Part shown: in pieces, positions 53,434-64,000 of the stretch
How the letters are laid out: each line of letters starts with the position of its first letter
How positions within the stretch are numbered: position 1 is the first letter of the stretch
Source of the DNA: Macrostomum hystrix
Lineage: Eukaryota > Platyhelminthes > Macrostomidae
Length of the DNA: 64,000 nt
Assembly: GCA_950097015.1 (NCBI GenBank)
Contig: CATNEN010000039.1
Coordinates: 124,001-188,000, forward strand
Direction: 5' to 3'
The notes under the pieces: generated by a model
The model's database searches: none
Seen by the model: only the letters and a program-made list of their open reading frames with translations
What the model was told of the DNA's origin: nothing
Program-made: the position numbers and the translations under genes

Positions 53434-54397
53434 AGTAAGTGCTTATTCCCACGGTCCTGTGCTGATAATTTCAATTTTATCCACACGGATCCATGCCAAT
53501 AATTTTCTGCTTATCCACATGGCAGCTTGTATGAATAGGTCTACTTTCAAGTCCCTACCTATTCTTCTCTAAGCATAAGGCTTTTGCTTCAGAGTATAGT
53601 GTATAGTGTAAACTATCAATGCATAGTGTAAAATAATAGGTGATGATGTGTGATGATGTGTGATGATATGTGTGATGAGTTTGGTGCTGACTAGAATTCT
53701 GCTGGTTGACTTGTATGATTTTCTTTGATAGACTTGTTACTTTTAAGTCAATACAATTCAAATGAAAAGATGTAACGATGACAAAAGATTTAGTAAGTTG
53801 TTATTACAATAATTAAAAAGGGTGACATTAATGTCAGTTAATGAATGTGTAGGTTAAAATGTAGAACACAGTTGTAACACACTGGCAACTTTGTCGATCT
53901 ATTGGCTTGAGGGTTCAACAAAACGTTCAAACCCATAGTGGCGGCGCAGGGGGGGGGGCGGGGGGGTGGGCTGCCCCCGGGTGACCACCCCTCACCACCC
54001 TTAGGGAGTGACCACCCACTTAAAAAAATTGGTACTTAACCATATTTTTTCAAAAGTGTGGTCACCCCATGGGGCATGGGGGTGGTCACCTGAGACCTTT
54101 TTTTTGGTGGCCGGGAGGGTGACCACCCAACCACTGCCCCCCCAGCTGGAGGTCCTGCGCCACCACTGCAAACCCAAAAGGGCCTCATTTTAAAAAACAT
54201 AACCATGTGGATAAAATTGAAATTAATGGAAAATGGAAAACAAAATTAAAAATGAAATTTAATATATTTATATAAAGAGTTGTAGATTCATGCAAGCTGC
54301 TAATGCCTGCCATGTGGATAAGCAGAAAATTATCGGCACAGATCCGTGTGGATAAAATTGAAATTATTGGCATGGGACTGTGGGAATAAGCTCTGCC
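53434..54397. mobile_element. MULE-like non-autonomous element with about 100-bp inverted ends
   Basis: The left end (53441-53536) and the inverse of the right end (54290-54390) share GCTTATTCCCAC, AATTTCAATTTTATCCACAC, GGATC, ATAATTTTCTGCTTATCCAC and ATGGCA. A 9-bp direct repeat TTTAGTGAT flanks the pair (53425-53433 and 54398-54406). Long inverted ends with a 9-bp duplication are the hallmark of Mutator-like elements. There is no transposase. A hAT-like MITE is nested inside. Confidence 0.8.
53936..54168. mobile_element. hAT-like MITE, 233 bp, 8-bp target duplication
   Basis: The ends TAGTGGCGGCGCAGG and inverse CAGTGGTGGCGCAGG match the CAGNG-type hAT terminus. Both sides carry CAAACCCA (53928-53935 and 54169-54176). 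The interior is G/C-rich with GGTGACCACCC inverted pairs and a run of ten G. Nested within the MULE-like element. Confidence 0.88.
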
Positions 54398-54406
54398 TTT
54401 AGTGAT

Positions 54407-57180
54407 TAGGGTAGAGTTAGTTGCTATTAATATTTACTATAGTAACAACAAATTCAGTAAAGCATCAGTCTAGAGTCTAGGTCAGGCAAATATACAAATT
54501 CTAAAGACATTGCACAAATTTGCTTGCCTATCAGCAATATTAGATTGTGGGGTTAATGCCAGAAAATTCTGGCATACAGGAGGGTCAGGAGCCCTAGATG
54601 GCATACATCGGCGTACAAGAGTAAGACTAGGATAAATGTCTTCTTGGCATGCATAATTGGCATACAATAGCAAAGTGTAGCATACTGGCTTACTAAATTA
54701 TATGTACAAGTTAGTCAGTCATTGTATTTTGCATCATGTGTCTTTACTGACATTGGCTAATGTCTATGCAAAAATTACAACTGACATTATTTCAGAGAAT
54801 TGGCAAGCATAATTTAAATTTTTAATATCACATATTTTCTTTGACATTTGTAATTTGTAACGAGTCAATAAGTTAATGACTAATGTTTCATCTGTTATTA
54901 GCTACTGCTACTTTTACCTCAACAAAACTTAATGTTACAGATGAAGCGTTATAGAAACAAGTTCTGTACATGGTAGAAACATAAAATTTAGGATTTAGGA
55001 CAACAGCAAAATGTTGACATGCAACTCTATTTTGTTTTTTTGCTTGATTGTTGCTGTTGGTGTACAGCTTTCTTCTTTCTTTATTTTGCTTTATTGGCGT
55101 ACTGGCTTACAGTTTAATAGCTAGCCAATATGCTTTCTGGCATGCTGGAGACACAATCTGTAATATGACCTATCAGGGGCACAAATTTTGAAGTCATTTT
55201 CCTTTTTTGTGAATGTATACATTATGTTTTGCTGCTTGGCAATTAGTTGTGTGGTGCATTCTCTGATACAGTGGATCTCTTTTTATTAACAATATTTCTT
55301 AGTAAATTTCATGCTTTGTTTGTAGGCTTGTAGCTGCAACAACCAACAGCTTTGACTCCTTGACTTAGTCTTGTTTCAATCTTTTGTTTTGTAAGTATAA
55401 TATTTTTTAACTAAAAATCTAACTTTTTGAGCACATAATTTATTTTTGTTTTTTCTGATCAATCCAAACAATGTCTAATATTGCTTCCAATTGTCTCTTG
55501 CCTAGTTTATTTGCATAATATGCAAATTCAAACTCAAATTCATAAATTCTAACTAGCTTAAGGTCATGGTCATTCAATTCAAGCTGCAATATAGCTAGCA
55601 TCTGTAGCAAACACCTAACAAAATCACAGAAGGCTCACTCACTGACTTGGCATATGGTTGTTAACTGTTTCATTTAAACATTTTAATCAGTTTAGGTAGC
55701 TATTATAAGATTGTGTATGTTCTAATAAGCTTGCTACAATTATTGGTAATTGTAAAGAACATAGGGAAGTTGTTGAGATTTGTGAATATTTAGTTTTATA
55801 TAGAAAATTTAGTTTCTATGACTTTCTTCTGATTCTATTTGAGATAGGATAAATATTAAATATTCAGGTACATTATTTGTATAGACAGTTATTCTTTTTT
55901 TAGAATACCAAACTGCTAAAATTAACTAAGGTTTTGTATTAGCTAAGTTTAATAGTGCATTCTATAGGTTTCTCATATAAGTTTTTTTAAACATAATGCC
56001 ACAATAAGTTAGTTATAAGCTGAGGATACTATCTACAGTTTCTTTTATTACCATTTTGTTTGCCCATGAATAAATTAAGTTGGCTTTTTGGTGACTTATT
56101 TCTCAAGCAAAACATATCACTGTGGAAGCCTGACAAGCCAAGAACAAGTGAGGGGGCCTTAATAGTAGTCCAACACCTGATAAGCAAAAGTTCAACATGC
56201 CAATTTATAATTTTCGAAGTGGCATACCAGTTCAGCAAAAAACATTTCTCATTGAGAAGCAGTTCCCCAGAAGGGGTGAACTTTAATTTAGTGTCTTAAT
56301 GTAGAGGCTCAATATATTAGCGATCTAGGCCATAGACAGCAGTAGGCAGGGAGACAAAGAAATTTTTTCTGTATTGAGAGGTGGTTGGGAGAATGAGGGC
56401 ACTGTAAAAATTAGGAAGCACAGAAATAGTGATTAGTGCTACTGAATCAGCAGAGTGGGAGGTTGTAGATACAGACAGTTTGCTTAATGCATAGTCAATT
56501 TCTTAGCCAGGCACATGGATACATGGTCAGATGGGATTTTAATCTTTAGGATTGGTTTAGAATAAGAAAAAATATATTTGGGTTTAGTTCAGGACAGTGA
56601 ATTAATTGAGATCCAGGATGGACTCAGGCTAAAAAATCACCTAGCTGACCAACCTTCTATAAATAGAAATTGTAACTACAAAATTAAAGCAAATGTGTAA
56701 CGCCTCAATTGCTATTCTCATATAAATTATAATTTATTAGAAGAGTTAAAAAAAGTACTTATAATCTACAATTTTTTGTTTCATTGAACCTAAATATTGC
56801 TTAGATTAAAAGACGAATGTTTGTTTAATTAACATTAATCAGTATTGTATTGGAGTAAAAACGATAAAAAAATGAAAGATTTAGCAGCTAAAGTTACAAT
56901 TCTCGGATTTTAAACTCTATAAAGATTTAGCCTTCTCAGTAAGCGTTATTTATTAAAATTTTAATAGAATTGTTTCATTGGTTTTTTGTAAGGACAGTGG
57001 TTCTCTGTTGCTGGTGGGACTTAGGTTTCTCTGTTGCTGCAGGCTATTGTTTCTCTGCTGGGGGACAAACGTTCACTGCTACTGGGAAAAGACATTTTTG
57101 TCCAAATTTCTCTAGATGTCAATCGCTATATGCAAATACCCGTTGCTAAATGACGGGAACAATACCAATAGTGATTGACC
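54407..57180. other. Gene-free AT-rich DNA upstream of KANSL1
   Basis: No supported gene or element. Sequence is AT-rich throughout with T-rich runs; short open frames have no domains. The KANSL1 promoter is expected near the 3' end; 57180-57409 is probably its 5' UTR. Confidence 0.4.
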
Positions 57181-57409
57181 AGTATTTTTTTCCGTAAGCC
57201 CGCAGCAACAGCAGCAGCGATTCTACCTATCGAATTGTGAGCCAAAAGCTACAAAAGCAATTGTAGCAATTGTAGTTGACTTCAGTCACTTGATTTCTGG
57301 CAGCCAGCACCGACAAACCTGCGCTGTCAATCCGTGAGCGCGCAGCAACAGCTACAACTAAAGGCGGCCACAAAATAGAAGATCCGGCTACTCCTTGTGG
57401 TGTAGCCGA

Positions 57410-60021
57410 ATGGTAATATTAGAGCAGCACCAGCAGCAGCCCCAGCAACAATGCCTCAGCAGTATGTCATGCGCCGCAGCAGCAGCTGCCATAAACGCTG
57501 CACAGCATGAACTGGTGGCGACATTGTCAGCCGAATCTGCCTCGACTCATCCACCACCGTCAGCAACGGGCGACAGCAGCGGTTCAAACAGTCACACCCA
57601 CGATAGAAGCGGTTGCTACAGCGACGAAGAGAGTGCGAGTGCTGATTCGCGAGGCGTCTACACCTCGGCGGCGGTTATGTCCCCGCAACACCTCACTAAC
57701 GGAATGACAGACGGCCAGCGACCGTTGCCGCAGTCTGTTGACCATCAGCGGCAGCCAGATAAAACTTTGGAAACCAAACCGCCGAACGCGTCATGGCTGC
57801 AACATCAGCAGCGCTTAAATTTACGCCAGGTAGAATTTATGCTTCTGTGTGAACTGATCTCATTCATCATTACCCTGCTGAATCCTCCGTAGACATTTGC
57901 TCACCTCCTCACTAATTATTCAGCAGTCAGTTGCTCACCTCACTAAATTCCCAGGATCAACACCTCAATCAATTCTCAGCAGCAAGTTGACTACATCACC
58001 CAATCTCCAGCAGCTAGTTGCTCACCTGCTCACTGAATCCCCACACCCAGTTAACCAGCTCATTTTATCATCGCCACAGGGCCAGCTGGCTGCCTGGGCT
58101 GCTTACACGGACGCTGACGCGCAGTTAAAGGGCCTGGACTCGCTTGCTCGCACCCTGCTTGCTGGGGCTGGACTCGGGTTCGCCGAAAGCGCTGCACAGG
58201 AGCTGGCTAGCCGCATCGTCCGGACCGATCTGCTATCTGAGGGCTTCGAGGCGTTGCTTGGCGACCCGGCAGTCAACCGCAACCTGCCCGAGGCCTCATG
58301 CCTGCCCGGTCTGTCGCGCCTGCTTCACTCTTGTCTGGACAGCGACGCCACCGACTCCGATAGCCACGATGACAGCGTTGCGGACAGTGACGATGGATCT
58401 TCTGGCGTTTCTGAGGTGGCTGCGCCCGGATTGCAGGAGCGCGAAGCATGGTTCCGTAAAAGGGCCCAGCTTGTCACGCGCTGGCAGTGGGTGAGTGAGG
58501 GTCTTCTCTTTGAGAAGCACGAAAAAATATCTCACTAGCCTTCCGTGATCCTCAGCCAACCCCCTCTTGATTTCTGTGATGCTCAGCCAATCCCTTCTTG
58601 ATTTCTGTGATGCTCAGCCAACCCCCTCTTGATTTCTGTGATGCTCAGCCAACCCCCTCTTGATTTCTGTGATGCTCAGCCAACCCCCTCTTGATTTCTC
58701 TAATGCTCCGCCAATCCCTTCTTGATTTCTGTGATGCTCAGCCAACCCCCTCTTGATTTCTGTGATGCTTAGCCAATCCCTGTCATCGCTGGACTTCGCC
58801 AATATCCCATTACGCCCAATCCAGGTGAGCCAGCAGCTGAGCGATGTCGACTGCCGACTACGTGCCTACACCGAGCTGTGCGACCGGTTGACTGCCAAGC
58901 CATGGCGCTTTGACCCAGGCGATTCTACTAGCCGCTGCACACCTGCTCCATCCCAGCTGCTTGCTGGCGGCCGTCGTCGAGTCCGCCTTCAGCCACCCAG
59001 GATGTCGGGCGCCAATTGTGCTGGGCTTGTTCGTTGCTTCTGCGCACCACCTCTGCCTGGCTGCGTCCTGTGCGGAGGCTGGCTTAATCGGGTGCGCCCG
59101 GTGGTGTCGCTGGCGCCTATCTCAGAGCGCTGCCAGCAGCTGGACTCGGCCTGCCATCCAGCACTGGGTCCTGTGGCTGACCAGCAGGACATCGAGACAG
59201 CAGTCTCCTCCATCTTCCGAAAGAAACGCTCCCGGCAGCAGAGACAGCCTGAACAGCTGGCTATGAAACCTCAGTATCTACAGCATCGCCGCAAACCTCT
59301 ACCATCCTCTTTTGATGCGGCATCGCAGGCTAGTTCCTCTTCCTCTAGCTCGTCTGCTGCCGCCAGGCAAAGTCAAAAACAGCAGCTACAACAGGAACAA
59401 AAACGTCAGCGTCAGTATCCTCCGCCTCTGAAGATTCCGTCCCTCACTTCCACAGCCGCGGTGAAAAGGCCACTGCAGCAGCTGCATGAACGGCCGTTGT
59501 CTATCTCCGATTGCGACGCTGCAGCCGGCCTCAACGGCTCAGCCGAATCGGTTTTATTCGTCTCAACGGCTGTGGACGTGTCGCCGGACTCGCCTCCCTG
59601 GACGGCGCAGCACTACGAACCCATCGAGTATCGTGAAATTTCCACTCCCAGCTGGCGCCAGGTGGATGCCGCGCCTCTGGGGCCCACCTCGTCTGTGTCT
59701 GAGATTCATGTTTACGCCAAGCTAGCCCGGCCCGCTCCCAACGGTGGCTCTGGGGGCACCTCGGCGTCTCTACGTCTTTGCCGAGTTCAGGAGACGCCAG
59801 GCATGTCGGAGGACCTGGCAGACGCTGCCTACTATATCCGGCACCGACCGTGCGAGAAAGCCGAGCACCTGCGCAACTGGGGCCGAAAAATGCGACCCAG
59901 CCCAGCGAAACCCTGTCAGCCTCGCGTGCCGCCCGACAGTGACATGTCCGTACAGGAAGACGGCCGCTTCAACCCTGGTTACTCTCAGCGGCAGTTCCCG
60001 CTACCGCAGGACCCAGTTTAG
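57410..60021 (+). CDS. KANSL1: KAT8 regulatory NSL complex subunit 1, three exons
   Basis: Scaffold of the nuclear NSL complex; its PEHE domain binds the MOF/KAT8 histone acetyltransferase. Exons 57410-57829, 58080-58490 and 58825-60021, all phase 0, total about 675 codons. Exon 1 is Gln/Ala/Ser-rich with GCYSDEESASADSRG. Exon 2 ends with WFRKRAQLVTRWQW and joins exon 3 VSQQLSDVDCRLRAYTELCD, a coiled-coil segment conserved in the family. Exon 3 has a Cys-containing block (CFCAPPLPGCVLCGG), VRPVVSLAPISERCQQLD, then the PEHE domain: YEPIEYREISTPSWRQVD and EDLADAAYYIRHRPCEKAE. It is shorter than the vertebrate protein. The exon 2 acceptor could instead be at 58011, adding 23 codons. Intron 2 is almost entirely minisatellite. 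Confidence 0.85.
58545..58785. repeat. 31-bp minisatellite filling KANSL1 intron 2
   Basis: About seven to eight copies of TGATTTCTGTGATGCTCAGC plus CAACCCCCTCT, period 31 bp. Its CT-rich copies lie just before the acceptor at 58823-58824 and may serve as extended polypyrimidine tract. Confidence 0.9.
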
Positions 60022-61075
60022 CCTATCGCCCAGTTCTGTTAATTTGCTTCTACTGCCCTAATCATATTTTTATCTTGGCCTCAACCTCACAAGTAAAACT
60101 ACAACCTCGCACTCGCTAGCTTTTGTGCCTGCGTTCGAATGCGATTCCCCTCTTTTTGTCATGTGGAAGCGCCTTTTTTAGCTATTAGCTGGCTTCAATG
60201 GCCTGCCTCTCCATCTGATGGTTTAATAGCTAAAAGCTGCTACTCGGTCTTGGCTCACACTTTGCTGAAACTTCCGGTAAAAGAGAAAGTGAGCAACCAG
60301 TGTGAGCCAGCAACGGGCTTGGGTTCGTGCGCTCTCTGCACCAATTGTTTGTCTTTATGATCCGGTACATTTCGTAACTATTGCAGACAGCGCTAGGTGA
60401 TCTCCAGGTGCGGGAGCATCTGGCATGAGTGATGAAGCGAAATTCTGTTAAAATTAACCCCCCGGTTGCCCCCGCATGCACACATTCGCGGTCTGAGCCG
60501 TTGGAGTTGCGTTTCTAATTTTAACCTCTACATCTATCCTTTCCCTCTCCGCATATGCAGACCACTGAAGTGTCAATGACTCTCAGCTGGTGTTGTTCCT
60601 AATGCACAATAGTGTTAAACTAAGACCTCTAAATAGGTCGCCGCCTGTTTATTCAACCAGTTTTAGAGTGCCATACTGCTTTGAAAGTCATCTGATTCCT
60701 CAATGCCCTGTAATACCATATGCCCGCCTCCCTGCCTAGGAGTCCGCCTCAGTTTAGAGGCACTATTAGCCAGTGCGCTTCATTTGTAAAATCAATACCT
60801 TAGTTCTAATGATGCGTGTTCGGCTCTGTGTGAGTAAAAATACATGGAAATCGCAAAATAGACCGCGTTGTCTTAAATTCTAGTTTCTTTCGAAATGCCT
60901 TTGCCTTCACAAGACTTGCTTTAATTGCTGTTTGTGTTGAGCTGCCTATTGCACTTTCAGTTTCAGTTTGAGCAGTTAGTTGCAACGCTACTTTCTTGTC
61001 TACATAACTAATGTTTCAGTTTTAAGGTTTGTAAGTATTCCATTTTTTATTTAAAGTTGCAGCTAGTGTGTCTGA
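60022..61075. other. KANSL1 3' UTR and short intergenic gap
   Basis: No gene recognised between the KANSL1 stop and the next start. Probably 3' UTR followed by the promoter and 5' UTR of the downstream gene. A near-palindrome (TTTTTTAGCTATTAGC and later GTTTAATAGCTAAAAGC) spans 60174-60238. Confidence 0.45.
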
Positions 61076-63336
61076 ATGAAGAGGCTCCGAAATTTCTTTC
61101 GCCGAAGCGGGCCGCGGCATCAAAATCAGCCGCCACAGAGTGCTCCCAGTCCCAGCGATCGCTGGCTATCCGAACCGGAATTGACGCTCCGCTTTGGTGA
61201 ATCTTTAGATGCTCAGCTGGTCATTGACGTTAGCGGTGGCAGCGGTGATGCATCTAGCTCAGCTGATGCCAGCTGCAGTGGCCTATCGTTGACTCTGGCC
61301 GGCAGCCTGGGCCGAAATGCGCCCGTCGGCTCGCTAAGTGATTTTAAAGCTCGGCTGGTAGGGCTGGTGAGTGCCGCTTCACACTGCTGTCTTGGACCGA
61401 ATAAATCCAATAAGCCTGTAGGCAACGTGGCACTCATGCTTTGCCTCATGAGACTGAAACCTTCAGTGTCTGCCTTCAAAAACGCAGTTCCGAGCACACC
61501 AGTGTCGTTTTATAAAGCCCTGGCACATCTGCTTAACCGCTAAACTTCATATATTTGCCTTTACGTAGGAGCAGAAGTTCCAGGACCAGCAACAGCCCAT
61601 TGTTCCGGGCCATCGGCCGCCATCCAGGCCCCGACCTGAGCGATCGCCATCGGGCTGCTATAGTGGCACTTCTGTAGCGGCAATTTCTACCTCGGACGAC
61701 GAAGGCCTTCCAAAAAGCCCACAGGCTGCAATCGCCAGCATAGGCGGGGCCAGCAGAACTGGCTGTGGTAGTCGTTCCACCTCCACTCGGTCGCTGCTAT
61801 CCTACGGCTCCTCCTCCCTTGCTGACGAGGCTGCCCCGGATAACGCTTACGCGGATGCGGCTTCGCAACCGCTAGACCACTCGGCCGCCCACCACCGTAT
61901 GGCCGTGCGCCGACGCCGTCCGTCTGCGCGACCACCGCCTGCCGCGTCAGACGCAGTCATCAACACTTCTTCAGGTTGTCAACCGACTATCGCAGCCTCC
62001 CCGACTGCTGCAACATCTGCGACCCAGCTGCTTCCTCAGCTGCTCGACTTCATCCGAGAGGAAACCGCTATGCAGACTGCCAAGGCTATGCTACCGATCG
62101 TGGAGCCACTGCCTACGGCTACCACCGGTAGCGCGATTCGGACGACACCTGCCGTTATTGTAAAACGCCGCCCGGTCGACACATATGTTGCAGCAAGTTT
62201 TTCCGCAGCACCGGAGTTTCTAACACGAAGGCGCCTGCGGCCTGTGGCTTCGGTGAATACGTCACAACCAGATGATGAATTGACAATCGCACAGGTCGAA
62301 GCTTCTGACGCCAAGCTGGTGAGAATTGCCATTCTCATCCGAGTTGCCTACTTCATTTTAGGTTTTTCACCGAAATGAATTGCATTTCAAGACAGTCCAT
62401 ATGTACGAGTATTATTATGTCCCTATTTGCATACCAGTAATAAACCAGAAGCCAGAAGCTGCAAGCATACGTAAATGTGGTAGGCACACGTTTCTGCATA
62501 GTCACGATGTAACCAAGACATGTTTACCTTGGAGAGATGCATTATATTTTAAAACTAGCGAACGGGCGCTTTGGGTAAGCATTTGTTAAATAGATTAGTG
62601 GGCAAAGTTGAAAAAAATTGGGACCTGTATTGAGTGTGAAATTAAAACACAGACAACCATTCATAAATATCAGGGAGGCAGCCAGACAAAGAGTTAATCT
62701 ACTGAAATGAAGATAAGAACGTGAACGTAAAAAAGTGCAGGGAAGTGCATTAATTTTATTATTGAATAGATAAACAGGATAAAAACCGACTGACAGCGAA
62801 AAAAATGAAAATAATATAACGCAAATTCTGGTTATGTTTAGAAAAAGAACGTACTGCAGTGCTTAATGCCGCTCTCTAGAACTGCTCTGCCTATCCATTA
62901 AGCCAAAAAATGCAGGTGCAGAATCTAAACGACATGTGGGTCAGAAATCGTGTCTGCTGCAATCTTTCTTCCCATCAGTGTCAGGACTTGAGAAAAGCAT
63001 TTAGTGCTGCAATTCAAAATAATTTACCAGCTATACTGTGATCCCATTGTGGAATCTTGGTCAAGCTCAAAATATCATTAGTGCTCCTCGATCGATTACA
63101 GTGCTATGAGCTTAATTTTATTCTAAATTCAAATAGATTTATGGATCTCCGAATCCATTGAATCAATTAACTGATTTTATCATGGCATGAATGTTGGAAC
63201 CCATTTAACTCTCTTGCAGGTCTCACAAAATCAGTCGCCTCGACTGTCGTCTGTCGTCAAGGGTTCGAATCCCGTTGCGACAGACAGCAACCGAAACTCT
63301 CGTGTGCTGGAGATAGTCAGACGGTTGGAGACCTGA
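61076..63336 (+). CDS. Unidentified Ser/Arg/Pro-rich protein, three exons, 385 residues
   Basis: Exons 61076-61366, 61569-62318 and 63220-63336, all phase 0 with GT-AG borders. It starts MKRLRNFFRRSGPRHQNQPP, a basic amphipathic N-terminus of the kind that can bind membranes. The centre is rich in Ser, Arg and Pro (SGCYSGTSVAAISTSDDEGL; TSTRSLLSYGSSSLADEA; RRRRPSARPPPAASD), with a possible short helix (LLPQLLDFIREETAMQTAKA) and VIVKRRPVDTY. The last exon reads VSQNQSPRLSSVVKGSNPVA and ends NSRVLEIVRRLET. No enzymatic fold is visible; it looks like an intrinsically disordered adaptor. I do not recognise the family. It lies about 1 kb downstream of KANSL1 on the same strand. Confidence 0.65.
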
Positions 63337-63357
63337 AACCGGACAGTGGATTAGGAA

Positions 63358-63371
63358 AATAAAGCGAATAA
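63358..63371 (+). terminator. Polyadenylation signals of the three-exon gene
   Basis: AATAAA at 63358-63363 and a second (GAATAAAAA) at about 63366, 20-30 bases after the stop codon; their position supports the third exon as terminal. Confidence 0.6.
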
Positions 63372-64000
63372 AAACTTTCTTACTCACTCTAAGTATAGTA
63401 AATTTGCTATATTTTTCTACTGCATATTGGTGGCGTTTTGCCACTGATGCCAGCTGCACGATCGCTACTTCTCTTGCTACCAGTTTTCCTGTCGCATATA
63501 TTCTCTACTCAATAGTCCAATTGCGGGTTGAATTAGTGGCTGCACAAATCCTGCTTTATTTTACCGCCTGCCTGTTGTCGCCTGGGCCAAGGGCAGTTGG
63601 CTTTACATTTTGAGAGTTGTTGATTATAAGTGTGCAATAAACAGTTCAGGAATACTGAAAAACTACATCTGCTTGTTTTTGTCTGTACTCACTGGCCTCA
63701 ATTCGTTTCCTCCTTGCTGCGGCTGCTCAAATGCTCAGCGCTTTATTCTCCAGTCATTTTTCTGCTCTGTTACAATCTCTGTTGGTCTAACGAGTTTATT
63801 ATATTTTTATCCTATTTTGTACTTTTTTGTCTTGCGCTATCCGCTCTTTGTTCGTTTGCGTTTGCTACTCTCAAGTAGTGCAATTAAAATTAATTTTTAA
63901 GTGCCGGGTGGCATTCCCTGCTTTTAATCTCAGCTGCTAGTCGAACTAAAATTGATTTAGGATGCTAAAAACTTAAATACAAGTTTTTAAAAGTCATAAG
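63372..64000. other. Non-coding right edge of the window
   Basis: Short frames only (for example 63610-63900, hydrophobic and T-rich in composition). Nothing recognised. Confidence 0.4.

Noticed and set aside
63220-63300. tRNA-like box B (GGGTTCGAATCCC) suggesting a tRNA gene or SINE
   Set aside because: No matching box A or acceptor stem, and the stretch reads as a phase-compatible terminal exon (VSQNQSPRLSS...) after a good AG acceptor, with polyadenylation signals following.

Overview
This is eukaryotic, metazoan nuclear DNA. Its genes have GT-AG introns of roughly 70 bp to 9 kb, and more than half of the window is mobile elements and minisatellites. I recognise five spliced genes. On the minus strand there is DNAJC2/zuotin (2781-8730), a Venus kinase receptor (10211-31168) and a C2H2 zinc-finger protein (33477-36714). 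On the plus strand there is KANSL1 of the NSL histone-acetyltransferase complex (57410-60021) and an unidentified three-exon gene (61076-63336). Venus kinase receptors are an invertebrate family absent from vertebrates. That, together with the minisatellite and transposon load, suggests a flatworm or another lophotrochozoan. A free-living flatworm such as Macrostomum would fit, but the taxon is inferred and not shown.

Layout. 1-1560: decayed minus-strand Ty3/gypsy. 2781-8730: DNAJC2, whose 3.3-kb second intron holds a dead non-LTR retrotransposon that is itself split by a tRNA-derived SINE with a 12-bp target duplication. 8911-9352: a 31-bp minisatellite. 10211-31168: the receptor gene. Its last intron carries a 6.4-kb terminal-inverted-repeat element (10783-17207) inserted in a 26-bp minisatellite. 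Its 9-kb intron carries an 8.4-kb block bounded by mariner ends (20612-28984), containing two Crypton-type recombinase elements, a small element with 262-bp terminal direct repeats, satellite DNA and transposase fragments. 31-33 kb: tandem repeats and a SINE. 36.7-46 kb: gene-poor DNA with a mariner, small inverted-repeat elements and gypsy debris. 46228-50668: an apparently intact Ty3/gypsy element with matching LTRs. 53434-54397: a MULE-like element with a hAT-like MITE nested inside. 57.4-63.4 kb: the two plus-strand genes.

The most unusual object is the 6.4-kb element at 10783-17207. It has termini beginning CCCGTATAG, a 3-bp target duplication, two different subterminal arrays of GGTCAC/GTGACC motifs and no transposase that I recognise. 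It carries a coiled-coil plus BEN-domain reading frame and an acidic repeat protein frame. It has itself been hit by a deleted mariner.

The host genes are unrelated in function: ribosome-associated co-chaperone, receptor tyrosine kinase, zinc-finger protein and chromatin-complex scaffold. Exon junctions were chosen by eye from GT/AG sites, phase compatibility and family similarity. For four genes the exon lengths sum to a whole number of codons; the KANSL1 junctions are also phase-compatible.
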